64,000 bases of DNA from Zanthoxylum bungeanum (taxonomy: Eukaryota > Streptophyta > Magnoliopsida > Sapindales > Rutaceae), in the NCBI GenBank assembly GCA_019454045.1, contig SKCR01001852.1, forward strand, positions 1 through 64,000. The letters run 5' to 3'. Of this stretch, positions 46,794 to 57,560 are shown one piece after another. Position 1 is the stretch's first letter, and every line of letters starts with the position of its first letter. A program made the translations under genes and the position numbers. The notes beneath the pieces were generated by a model, which saw only the letters and a list, made by a program, of their open reading frames with translations, was not told the DNA's origin and did no database searches.

Positions 46794-47322
46794 GATGGAT
46801 TTCAGTCACGTCTGGCTGAAGACGAAAAATTTAGCTCTAGCAGGGAGGCAACCCTTGCACTTTGTTGTAATTTCTATTTTTAAATTTTATGTATACATGT
46901 TGTAGAGTTTTTAATTTTGTGTGTTATTTTTGTAGAGAAAAGCACAAACGGAGCATTTTAAGACAGAATGAATGGTGTTTGGCAATCACAAAGAAGAGAG
47001 ATAATTCATTAGTGATGGCTGAGTAAAGAATAAATTCTTGAGACGCATCCTAATGAATTTATACTAAGCTAGTGGCGTATTGCGTACACAATGTCGTTGC
47101 CTTAATTATTGCTTTGATTTGCTTTTCTGTTATAATTATCTTTATTTTCATAGACAAGATCCAGACTTTTTGACCTTTCACGATTCATTTTGTTGTTTAG
47201 CTAACAAACGTCCTCTGGAAGATACTAGTGCTATTATTACTCACCCGTTTCAGGTACTATAAATTCAGCTCGTCATTGCACTTTGGAAGGCATCATGATT
47301 TGAGAAAGAAATATATAAAAAA
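46794..47322 (+). other. Spacer before the LOG gene in element B
   Basis: Contains GGGAGGCAACCC (about 46.84 kb), a module with GAGTAAAGA...TTGAGACGCATCC (about 47.02 kb) that also recurs after LOG at about 48.24 kb, and the CTATAAATTCAGCTCGTCA block shared with Athila-A. Confidence 0.6.
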
Positions 47323-47976
47323 ATGGAAGCCACTTCGAGAAGACGAGTTGAGAACATTTGTGTGTTTTGCGGTACTAGTGTTGGTACTAAGCCACAATAC
47401 GTAGAAGCAGCACAAGAATTGGGTCGAGTCTTAGCTGGAAGGAACATGCACTTAGTATATGACAGAGACAATCTTGGACTAATGGGGATCGTTTCAAAGG
47501 CCGTATAGGAAGTAGGCAGTCACGTTTTGGGAATCATCCCAAAACCCTTGGCAGAGGCAAATCTTATTGGATCATCAAACGGAGATGAACTAATCGTGCC
47601 AGGTATGTCTGAACGATTGGTAGAAATGATTAACCGTGCTGATGCTTTTATCGCTTTGCCAGATGGCTTGGGCACATTGGAGGAAATTTTTATAGTATTA
47701 TCTTGGGCGAACCTGAACATACACCAGAAACCGCTTGGACTGTACAACGTTGATGGATTTTATGATTTTCTTTGTGTGTTTCTTGATGATGCCTGGAGAA
47801 ATGGGTTTGTGTCAAAACCTATGAAAGAACTCCTATTCACTGCTAGAACTGCTCCGGATCTAATTGACCAACTCTTAGCCTATGAACCACAAGTTGACCA
47901 TATCCTTTCAAAGATAAATTGGTCCGAGGACGATCGATGTAAGAGGCGTCGGATTAATCTGGATCTTATACTTTAA
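47323..47976 (+). pseudogene. LOG-family gene in element B, one in-frame stop
   Basis: Similar to plant LONELY GUY proteins, which hydrolyse cytokinin riboside 5'-monophosphates to free base. From ATG 47323 the frame would cover 217 codons, the family's usual length, except for a TAG at 47506-47508. Conserved parts: ENICVFCGTSVGTKPQY, LGLMGIVSKAV, HVLGIIPKPLAE, ADAFIALPDGLGTLEE, HQKPLGLYNVDGFYDF. Two signature segments are altered: YGGG is YDRD, and PGG is PDG at the PGGxGTxxE motif. The C-terminus adds a basic DDRCKRRRINLDL tail. There are no introns. It is flanked by retroelement spacer on both sides, with the same order as in Athila-A. A working enzyme is unlikely. Confidence 0.88.
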
Positions 47977-49279
47977 TTTCCTGTAGAATTTCAGCTAACC
48001 ATGTATTTTCTTCTAAACTCTTTTTCTACTGTTTAAGACATTGGGGACAATGTCTCATTTAGGTTTGGGGGAGGGAATTAGTTGATCAGTACCTTGTTTT
48101 TAGTTTGTGTGTTATTTTTATTTTTAGTCCGAAATTTTTCGAAAAATACAAAAAAAATTGAAATTTTTTCAAAAATTACAAAAATATTTTGTGTTTTTAT
48201 TTTGACTAAAAGTGTGAAATTGGTAAGAGATAGCTGAGTAAAGAGTTTCCACTCCTGAGACGTATCTCAAACCTATTTCGGAACAAGTTAATTTTTGTTT
48301 ATTTCTTTTGAATTATTTAATTTGTGAATTCTCCATAAAACAAACTAAAATGGATCTTCATATGCTCAGTTGGCAGGTATTATCAACATGCATGGTAACA
48401 TACGGACATGAGCTAAAATTAGTTTGTAATATTCAGTGCTCTAATTTAATTGGAGGAAGCATCTCAAAAAGCAATGGAGTAAAAAAAAAAACGTCTGAGG
48501 TCCGAGTTATTAAGTCTGTAAGGGTGTTTTAACACCTTGTGCCCTAAAGCCAACTGGTTTGGGAGTCACTGGCCCAAAGCTCGCTACATGGATCAGAGAT
48601 GTTGCCGAATAAATATATATATCTGAAGTCTGAGTAATTAAGTCTGTAGGGGTGTCTTAACACCTGGTGCTCTGAAGCCAACTGGTTTGGGAGTCACTGA
48701 CCCAAAGCTTGTTAAATAGATGGAAGATATTGTATATAAATAAAAAATAGAGAAAAATCAAAGAAAAAATCTGAAAAATCTGATAAATTTATTCCATTGC
48801 TGCAAAAAGGTGTGAATTCTGATAAAACTTCAGGACAAAAATATTACTTTCTTATCAACTGCACTTATGACTGTTGTGGGCAAAAATGAGTTGTTTAATA
48901 TGTTTTGGCTGTGTATATGGAGAATGGTAAAAAATAATCGGAGAATTTACTTATTCAGTAATTTAGAATGAAACAAAACAACTGGTAACTTGGAGTAGAA
49001 GTTTCACCTGATTAGTCACTAACTTCTTTATTCTCTTTTCTCTTGTCTTTTTGCTTTTGTGTGCATTAGTTTCACTACCTTTTTACTTTTGTAAAATATT
49101 TGTGGGTATCATTGCTGTAAACCCTCACGAGACTACAACTCGTCCACTAGGGACACCTAGGGGTTTAAAGGCTTGTTGCATATGCTAAATGCAACCGTGA
49201 TCCCTACGAAAGTGGCATAGTTTAAATTTGTTTATGTTATTTTATTTTGTGTTTTGCTCGAGGACTAGCAAAATGTTAG
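47977..49279 (+). other. 3' non-coding region of element B with paired hairpin repeats
   Basis: Begins with an ACATTGGGGACAATGT palindrome-like block. It carries a GAGTAAAGAGTTTCCACTCC module (about 48.24 kb) and two hairpin modules (about 48499-48600 and 48626-48725) matching those of Athila-A. No ORF. Confidence 0.65.
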
Positions 49280-49290
49280 GTTTGGGGGTG
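49280..49290 (+). other. Polypurine tract of element B
   Basis: GTTTGGGGGTG abuts the LTR start TGATGAGTGG. Confidence 0.8.
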
Positions 49291-50519
49291 TGATGAGTGG
49301 TATTTATATCACTATTTCCCACTCATTTAACTTGATATTTTGTATAGTTTCTCGGGTTTGTGAACGTTTTGATGTGTTTTGTGTTATTTTACAGATAAAT
49401 AAAGTTGGGAAAGCATTGGAAGTAATTTGGGGCCAAAATAGAGAAAACATGACAAGGGGCAATTTTGTAATTTATCAGCGTCGCGACGCCAAGACCATAC
49501 GCGTCGCGACACCTAAAGTGCGCCGGCCATGCTAACGTGCGTGCTGGCGTCGCGACGCCAAGACCCTACACGTCGCGACGCCAGTTGCCGAAAATGCCTA
49601 TAAATTCAGGCCTTCTTCACTTCATTTGGTGTGCTTTCCTGGGATTTTCCCCCTGATTTCATAGGAAGTATCTAGTTTTGTAATAATAAAATTATGTATT
49701 TTTATTTTTAGTTTTTATTACAGCTTTTTATTTATTTACTTATGTTTTGTAGTTAAATTTCCGCTGGGGTAAAAGGTGAAACCTTTAATATAATTATCTA
49801 GGTAAATCTCACTTAATTATAATTTATAAATTATAATTTAACCGGATTAATAATGTCAGAGTTTATTACCGCCTATATGGTTGGTCTAAATATAAATTAC
49901 TTTACCGCCTATATGGCTGGTCTTTATGTGACAGATAATTACCGCTTATATGGCTGGTGTAATTGGACTAAATGGATTACCGCCTATATGGCTGGTTTTA
50001 AATGTTTAACATTATTAATTCCTGAGAAAGCAGAATAGAAAATAATCTTTATTTTATAATAAGTGATATTCATAGATAAGAAATATTAAATGTGGATCCT
50101 CTAACCCCAACATTTTATTTTATTCTAGGGAAGTGATGAAACACAATATCCACACTTAATAATTGATTTTCTTTTTATGGGTAATTCCTTAGATTGTTTA
50201 TTGAGTCTTAAGCTTAATGCTTTTTTTTAACTGGCCATTAATAAGATTGATTTGGTAAACTTAAAATGAAGTAGACATAGGGATTTTAAGTTTCAGCCTT
50301 AGATTCAATAGCCCACGATCTTCCTTGAGGATAGATAACCCTTTAATAGATTTCCTTACAGGATAGACATATACCTGTCGGGCGGGGGTAGCCATAATTG
50401 GAACTTGGACCTTAATAAATCCAGGTAATTTGGTTGACATAGACATATGGTTCAATTGGGTTATACTGGGTATTTGCGTCTGACCATCGACAGAGGTTTT
50501 TGCATATTTTCGTGTTCCA
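49291..50519 (+). repeat. Element B 3' LTR, truncated
   Basis: Matches the 5' LTR from TGATGAGTGG to GTGTTCCA, but without the CACGTG-rich insert, and stops about 380 bp short of the LTR end. Differences from the 5' LTR are scattered. The cut at about 50519 joins Copia-derived sequence. Confidence 0.88.
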
Positions 50520-50653
50520 ATAGACATATGATTCTATATCTACGATCTTATTGGACGAAATGGTCTACTAGAGTTGTTTCTAAACCAATTTTGGATCCAT
50601 AAAGTTTTCTTAGCATTAAAACATCAACAATTGATATCGCCCAAGTGGGAGAA
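50520..50653 (+). mobile_element. 3' end of a Copia element, with polypurine tract
   Basis: A remnant ending CCCAAGTGGGAGAA directly before the LTR. It resembles the typical Copia polypurine tract. No RNase H domain is left. Confidence 0.6.
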
Positions 50654-51426
50654 TGTTAGAATATTTTATTATAATTATGGGCTTAATATTAATTGTGATA
50701 CATGTTTTAATAAAGCGTTAAGATACTTGGTTTTGTAATAGAAACTGTGAAGCCCAATTGTCTGATATAATAAAGTGGCCTGCACTCTATTATTTGATGT
50801 GTGGATATTAGAGCGGGCTCTGGAATTGTTATGGGCTTTTGATGGGTGAGCCCATTACACTCCATAAATTAATGAGTTAAGGTCTCACCATCACTCCCCA
50901 ATATAACTTACTCAATAAACTGCCTTTATAATTAATTAAGTTTTTTCTCTCTCTCCTTAATGATTTAATTATCATTATTAAAGGCCAAACAAAATAATAC
51001 AAGCTTTGATTTAAAGTTGTATTATTGAGATGTGATGTGATGAAAATATTTCATACTACACATCTCTTCTTACGCATATATAAATGATGATATGCATACA
51101 AGTTTGATAGACCTAACAAGGCATGTGTGTGAAATTGCCGAGAGCAATTGCAAAGAAATTAATAAGGCAGAGAGAGAGAAATAGAAGCATAAGATTTGGA
51201 GAAAATTAAGGCATAATGAAGCTTAATAAGACAAGTAAGTTTCTCACCATCAAGAAGTGGGGAGCAGAAGGTGATCTCCTCAGTGCAACTTTTCAACAGA
51301 TCAACAGAAATTTCCGCTGCAGATATGGATTCTAAATCAGGTACGCTCCCTGAATCATCCGATTAATTCTTTAATTATATTTTAAGCACTTGTGTTAAAG
51401 GTCCTATTGCTAAATAAATTCTAACA
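50654..51426 (+). repeat. Copia-type 3' LTR, 773 bp
   Basis: Starts TGTTAGAAT and ends ATTCTAACA, a perfect inverted pair, directly after a polypurine tract. No primer-binding site follows, so this is a 3' LTR. The 5' part of its element is missing. Confidence 0.85.
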
Positions 51427-52376
51427 ATGGCAAGAACGGAAGTTTGTTGATTTCAGAAATATGTAGTGGTTTAGGAATGGTCTGGTGGGTTGCCACTGCT
51501 TATAAACTTTGTCTGCAAATGTAGTATCATTGACAAGCTGATCTATGAAGATTGTTAAGCTCTCATGATCAGGTTCATGTAGCAGAGTTCACATAAGCAT
51601 GACAGCTGTAGCCTATTACACAGGTCTTGATGTTGTTTTGAGGAACATGTAAATCCATGGTGAATAGTCGTGCATTTAGGAATGACTTAAGGCACGTATG
51701 GGCATGGTGTAATAAAGTCGTTGGATATACCTTTAGAAAGGTCAATTGGGACCTTACACGTACAATACAAGATGATAGGACAAGGAGATTAAGGTATAAT
51801 GTTGGGAAGAAGTGTGAAGAAATACGTATGTGTAATTCATAATCATGAAGGATAGGTGAAGGAGTTGTTGGCATCGTAAGTAGGAAACTAGCAAGTAGAT
51901 TACCCATTTATCAATTGACAAAATTGTACCAATCAATCAACAATAAGTCATCGAAAATACAGTTACTAGGTTTTATTAGATCCGTTTGTACCAAATATGT
52001 AGCTCAGTTGAGAAGGCGTATTATTCTAGTGCCTAAAACCTTAAGAACCGATAAATTAACAACACTATCTCTGATGCCTTAGCAGCCTATCTGAGGCATC
52101 GCAAGGACACGAGTAGAGCATCCATATGAGTCAGCTCGAGTGAGAAAATATGAGATTTCACGATTGGATTTAATCATGTGCTCAGTCAACATGGCAAGTC
52201 AAATCACGATGACCATATGAAAATAGCTCTCATGACAGATTCATATTCTCACATACTACAGGAATTATATCTTCAAATTTTGGCATCGATTTATTATAAC
52301 TTTCTGCATTATAATCCAATTCCTAGTTACATTTCCCAGTTCATGATTTAGCCGAAAGTTCATGTGACAGCCACAA
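51427..52376. other. Non-coding stretch, nothing recognised
   Basis: About 950 bp between the Copia LTR and the next Tat-like LTR. Short open frames on both strands have no protein character I recognise. Confidence 0.5.
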
Positions 52377-53792
52377 TGTAGACACTATATTTTCATGTCC
52401 CGATGATGAGTCTCCCGTAAGGGCACTGTATGAGAGTTAAGGAAGATTGTAAGGTCTAATAATAGAGAGAAACTATATACATCTAGACAGATATAAACCC
52501 TTAAGTCCGGCCAGACATACCCATCACATCCGACCGGATATACCTCCACATTCGGCCGGATATGCATCTTGTTTCCAGTTTTGCAGAAGGACTCAATCTA
52601 TTTCCTTCTTAGCCAACTTCAATAAAATCAGGTCACTTTCACCTTAAACAATTTTCAGTTATCTTCATTTTCATATTAACACATTTCATAACTATTAATT
52701 GCCTTATTAATAGTTTCCTTTTTAAATGAGATTATTTCTGTCTTTACTAAGAAACCATCACAATAAAAGAAAAGCTTAACATAAAAAAAAAAAACTTTTT
52801 TCCAGAGATAGACTTTTATTATCCGAATTTTGAAGCTTTTCATTGATTCATTTGCTAAAAACTAAGGAAAACAACTGAAACATGTTCTCGCTAGTAGAAA
52901 AAGCTAATAACTAACCAAGACTGTCAAATGTGTTCTCGGAGCTAAAATACACCTAAGGTAAGACCTGAGGGACCTTTAATCTTGATTGCGAATTTTCTAT
53001 TTGACATAATATCTCCGGCCGTACATACACTAGTCATATATTATGTCCGGTTGTATATAAGGCTACATCCGACAAAACGCTTTCCCATGGTAGATAGGAT
53101 GGAAACCTAAACGTAAATTCCATAGCCAAATCCGAATGGACGGTAGTACGGTATGTCCATGGTATACAAATCCACGTACCAAGGAAAGAATTTCCATTTT
53201 ATTTATTTTTGCTTACTTGTCCTTTTATTGTTTTCATAATACTTTGCATGAGTTATCCCTTTTATTTTTGCTTTTAATTTTCACATTATTACGATTCTGT
53301 GATTCTGGATTACACTACACCTCCGACCAGACTTCCAGTAAGTCTATTCGGATATACAAGTTAAGATTCATATTCGGCCGGCTATGCTGATGTCTGGCCA
53401 GCTCTAACTAATTTCGTTACGTTTTTACTCTTGGATGACTATTTATCTTTTTTTTTTAACTGCCTTTTATTTCTATGTTTGCATTCTTGAGTGTTTTAAA
53501 TTACTTTGCATGATATTTGCATTATAAGACATGGTGATACTTCTCTTCAAATCTTGATACTATACTGTCATAAGTAAATGACTGTTCTGAACCCAAATGG
53601 GTTTAAGGTCAACCTTGTGATAGGTGTAGTGCGGCCTTAAATCATTCTTAGTATCTTATACTAGGTAGCGACTCCTTAATTCTTCGATTAGTCCCCCCAC
53701 GTGTTAATTGTACTCTCTACGAGTTGCGAGCTCAATAATGTCGTTTTCGCCGACGTCATAGGTATAATAGAATATCTTGCTTTGCTCTTACA
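52377..53792 (+). mobile_element. Tat-like 5' LTR (family related to the gag-only element), plus orientation
   Basis: Starts TGTAGACACT and ends GCTCTTACA, with a Tat-type primer-binding site just beyond. It contains repeated CGGCCGGATAT motifs (52.48-52.57 and 53.3-53.4 kb). A reverse-orientation segment at 53.09-53.17 kb (CGAATGGACGGTAGTACGG) is homologous to the LTR of the gag-only element. The 1416-bp length differs from the latter, so this is a separate family. Confidence 0.78.
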
Positions 53793-53794
53793 AA

Positions 53795-53812
53795 TGGCGA
53801 CTCCACTAGGGA
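53795..53812 (+). other. Primer-binding site of the plus-strand Tat-like element
   Basis: TGGCGACTCCACTAGGGA, one base different from the site at 35549-35566. It is placed two bases after the LTR end. Confidence 0.8.
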
Positions 53813-54566
53813 TAAAGAATCGACCTCGATAAAATACCTTGTAGTATCTATGGTGAGATTGAGGTTAACCATGTCTTCATTATTTTGCATACCCACTAAG
53901 CCCCGATGGCGTCATACATTGAGAAATCACTTTCACTCAAGGCGGTGGATCGCTGCGTGATGATACCCATCACTCGTTGGCATATACCCTCGAGGTATAT
54001 AAAATGCGCGTTCATTGGTCATTCAAACCCTTGAGTGGGGGGACCTAGTTATGGACAACCCTTCGCCAATGACAGCCTAAGCCTTACCCTATTAAGCTCA
54101 CATGGAAGCCCATAATTATTTTCCCTAGGAATACCTAATACTTACGTATGGACCCTAATAATTTGAAGTAATCCAACCCTCTTACCATGAAACGAAAAAC
54201 TTGTTGGGCCTTTTCAACTGGGATAAGTTTCCGCTCCATGATAATTGGGCTAAGTGCTTTGAAATATTCATGGGCCACCTTGTATTCAAACCCTATTGGA
54301 GTTAGAGCAATTATTTATGATCCAAGAGGTTGTCAGAAGCATGAGTTTGATGCCCATACTTTGCTTTCATCCAAGGAAATGGCACGCCTTACTGTGGACC
54401 CATTTGAGCATATTTAAATCCTTTCAAGCCAACCCAAAATAACCATGATTACCAATGATCTAATTCATCACTTTAGGAAAGTGGCACGATTCCCATATTA
54501 GGCTTAGTCACATTGTAGATGGGTGGCCTTTATCCTCTAATGATGGAAAAAACCAAGGTAGCCAAG
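53813..54566 (+). mobile_element. Leader remnant of the plus-strand Tat-like element
   Basis: Matches parts of the leader of the gag-only element in reverse orientation, such as the CCCTTGAGTGGGG...CCTAGTTATGG segment near 54.03 kb and the GGCCTTTT...TTGGGC repeats. There is no intact gag. It ends at the inverted LTR fragment. Confidence 0.55.
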
Positions 54567-54848
54567 TGTAGAAGCGAAGTAGGATTTCCCGCTATGCCTA
54601 TAACATTGACGAGTACGATATTATTGAGCTCGCAGCTCGTAGAGAGTACAATTAGCCTACTGGGGACTAATCAGAGAATAAAAGAGTCGCCATCGAGTAT
54701 AAGACACTAATCAATAATGGTTAGGGGTTTATATCCATCATAATGTATACGGTTTCTCTTTAGTATTAAACATTATAATTTTCCTTAACTCTCATACAGT
54801 GCCTCTATATGAGACTCATCATCGGGCCATAAAAATATAATGTCTACA
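54567..54848 (-). mobile_element. Internally deleted Tat-like 3' LTR, minus orientation
   Basis: On the minus strand it starts TGTAGACATTATA and ends GCTTCTACA. Both ends match the 1416-bp LTR at 52377-53792, but the middle is gone (282 bp left). A polypurine tract on its right fixes it as a 3' LTR of a minus-strand element. Confidence 0.7.
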
Positions 54849-54865
54849 GTCGCCCCCATTTTGGT
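54849..54865 (-). other. Polypurine tract of the minus-strand Tat-like element
   Basis: AAAATGGGGGCGAC on the minus strand, then the LTR. It matches the tract at 30722-30740, and a further 80 bp or so beyond is also conserved (GTGCAGTGTGTGACAG). Confidence 0.75.
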
Positions 54866-54959
54866 AGGCTTGTGCAGTGTGTGACAGTGACATGCCTATC
54901 AAAGTCATGTATTTTCACTTACCTGGTTTGTCGGGCATCACCGGGGCTTACTTGATTTT

Positions 54960-55265
54960 GTCGTAATTTATTTTGTTGATAAGTATGCCCTCGAGCCTTT
55001 CGATGCCTCATATGGTATTGAGATATTTTGATCTTACCAGGCTTCATTCCCAACTCCAATAGTTGATAAACCCCGCAGGCATCCAATGCTTTGATTGGTG
55101 TTGAGATGCTTCGATCTCGCCAGACTTCATTTTCAGCTGCAATAAGTAAAGGACCCTCGAGTCATGCAATGCTTCGATCGGTATTGAGATGCATTCCCAG
55201 CTCTTATAGGTAATGGATCATCAAGTCCTCCAATGCTTCGATATGTGTTGAGATGCTTCGATCTC
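54960..55265. repeat. 3'-UTR tandem array of the minus-strand Tat-like element, part 1
   Basis: Degenerate units of about 90-100 bp with GATGCTTCGATC, CCAGGCTTCATTCCCA and variants. The position matches the arrays of the gag-only element but the sequence is unrelated. The array continues at 57332-57560 after the solo LTR. Confidence 0.75.
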
Positions 55266-57331
55266 TGACCGGCGTAAACACACACGTATAACGCAAGCGC
55301 ACGTATCGTTCAAGTAGTATAAAATGTATCGATCCCACGAGGACTTAATATCTAAGCTATTAATTTTATGAGGTCAAATGATTACTAATATCTAATAAGT
55401 TGATTGATTGATTTGAAATGGTGACGATTCTAAATTTAAAAGCAAGTAAATAAAATTGTCGAAAATAGGTTTTAAGAAAATTCAATATTAAAAACTATCT
55501 AGGGTTGTGATTTCTTCCAATATCATTTTAAAGATGAAGTGGTTATCTTAAAGTTGGGTAATATATTGATTTATTAACCTGGAACACTAAATTATGTGTA
55601 AGCCTCTGTCGATGGTCAGACACAAATACCCAGTTTAACCCAATTGAACCATATGTCTATGTCAACCAAATTATCTGGATTCATTAAGTTTAAGTCCCAA
55701 TTATGGCTACCCCCGCCCGACAGGTATATTCCTATCTGTAAGGAAATCTATTAAAGGGTTATCTATCCTCAAGGAAGATCGTGGGTTATTGAGTCTAAGG
55801 CTGAAACCTAAAATCCCTATGTCTAGTTCATTTTAGATTTACCAGATCAATTTTATTAATGGCCGGTTAATGAAAAAGCATTAAGTTTAAGACTCAATAA
55901 ATAAATCTTTATATTACCCAAGCTATAATCTAACCCTTATAAAACGGTGATATTGGATTTCATCACAACCCCAGATAACTAATTTAGTTACATCACATAA
56001 CTAGGGCTAGTAAAAACTTGAAAATAAAAACATAAAGTAAAAATGCGGTAAAGTAAATACTGAAAAGAAAATTACAATAAAATAAAATGCTAAGGTAAAA
56101 GGAATTACTTTTACTACTACTAATTTAGATATCTCCCATAAAATAATATATAAACTTGTGATATTATTTTACCAACCGACCAATCTGGCGGTATCCTGAT
56201 TAAGTCAAATTAAGTCCAACCAGCCATATAGGCGGTAATATTTGTCCATAATCCAGCCATAAAGGCGGTACCAAAATAAATTTACCAACCGACCAATCTG
56301 GCGGTATCCTTGATTAGTCAGGTTTAAACCAGATTAAATTGAATTGCCAACCGACCAATATAGCGGTATCCTTTATTAATCATTATTATAAATAGTGAAT
56401 ATATTATTTTTAAGGGAGATTAATCTAAATAGTATCAGTAAAAGAATTACCTTTCACCATAGCTGGGGAAATTACCTTCTCATTACTGACAAAAAATAAA
56501 AACTAAAAATTAAAGAAAGAAAAGTACTGTGTGTAAAAGTAAATTGCGGAAAGTAAAAACTGAAAAGTAAAGAAAAGAAAGTGCGAAACTGAAAATTAAT
56601 TACTGAAAACTAAAAATAAACAAACTAGATACAATCTTCTTATTTATTCATAAGGAATTCCTTAGAAGAAAGTATGAATTTTACAAATGAAATGGCTTGG
56701 TATTTATAGGCAAAATTTTGCCACCATCAAATCATCAATTAATTTCTCCACCAATTACATTATTAATTTCTCCACTAATTACTCCACCAAATCCATAATT
56801 GCTTCAATAATTTCTTATCTTGTTTGGTGGTGATTTGATAATTTTTATTAATTATTTATTAATTAATATTTTGCTTTGAAAATGATTGATAATGACTTTT
56901 AATAATTACACTCCACACACTTCTGGATTGTTCATCAATTTCGGTCATGAAATCATCATAATTTGAAAATATGTTCTCTTTCAAAGTTTTAGATCTTTGA
57001 TTCGTCTTTAATCTGGAACTTGAATCACCTCAATCCGATATCTGAGTAAAAAGTTATGCCCCAAATATGACAGATGCACAAAACTGGAATTTCCAAAACT
57101 GCACTTCGTCAAAAACGCCCTTTCAAGTTTCCAATCTCCAAAATTAATATATCAAGTCCAATAATTGCCCTTATTTGATCCACATTTCGTCCTAAATGAT
57201 TTCATTGAGTCCCGATATTATTTTATCTGCAAAATAAAATAAAACATATCAAAACGTTCATCAAACCCGAGAAACTAAACAAAATATTAAGTAAAAGGGG
57301 CGGTAAATATTGATATATTTTCCGCTCATCA
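55266..57331 (-). mobile_element. Solo Athila-type LTR, 2066 bp
   Basis: On the minus strand it starts TGATGAGCGG and ends TTTACGCCGGTCA, as do the element B LTRs. The 5-bp target duplication ATCTC is at 55261-55265 and 57332-57336. It contains the AACCGACCAATCTGGCGGTA repeats (56.16-56.38 kb). The lack of any interior shows LTR-LTR recombination after insertion into the tandem array. Confidence 0.93.
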
Positions 57332-57560
57332 ATCTCACCAGGCTTCATTCCCAGCTTCAATAGGTAAAGGACCTACGAGTCCTCCGATGATTCGATCGGT
57401 CCTGAGATGTTTTCATTCCCAGCTCCTACAATTGATAGACCTGCAGGCCTCTGATGCTTTGATATCTCGCCAGGCTTCATTCCTAACTTCAATAATTAAT
57501 AGACTTGTAAGCCCTTCGATGTTTCGATTTGAAATACTTGTGATCTATGTTGATGTGAGA
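57332..57560. repeat. 3'-UTR tandem array of the minus-strand Tat-like element, part 2
   Basis: Continues the unit with CCAGGCTTCATTCC and AGGCCTCTGATGCTTTGAT. The array shades into non-repeated sequence towards 57.6 kb. Confidence 0.7.

Larger units (their letters stand above)
43335..50519 (+). mobile_element. Athila-type element B, pol-less, carrying a LOG-family gene
   Basis: Order: 5' LTR (43335-45382), primer-binding site, gag-tail/acidic ORF remnants, GGGAGGCAACCC landmark, LOG-family gene, paired hairpin repeats, polypurine tract, 3' LTR (49291-50519, truncated). No protease, RT or integrase, so it is a non-autonomous relative of element A. It inserted into the 3' LTR of A. Its own right end is cut by a Copia remnant, so the target duplication cannot be tested. 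Confidence 0.85.

Noticed and set aside
47323..47976. LOG sequence as a functional host gene
   Set aside because: It has a stop codon, altered signature motifs and no introns, and lies inside LTR element B with a sister copy in Athila-A.
52377..54848. A single short retrotransposon bounded by the two LTRs
   Set aside because: The LTRs are in opposite orientation, with a primer site beside one and a polypurine tract outside the other, so they belong to two elements.
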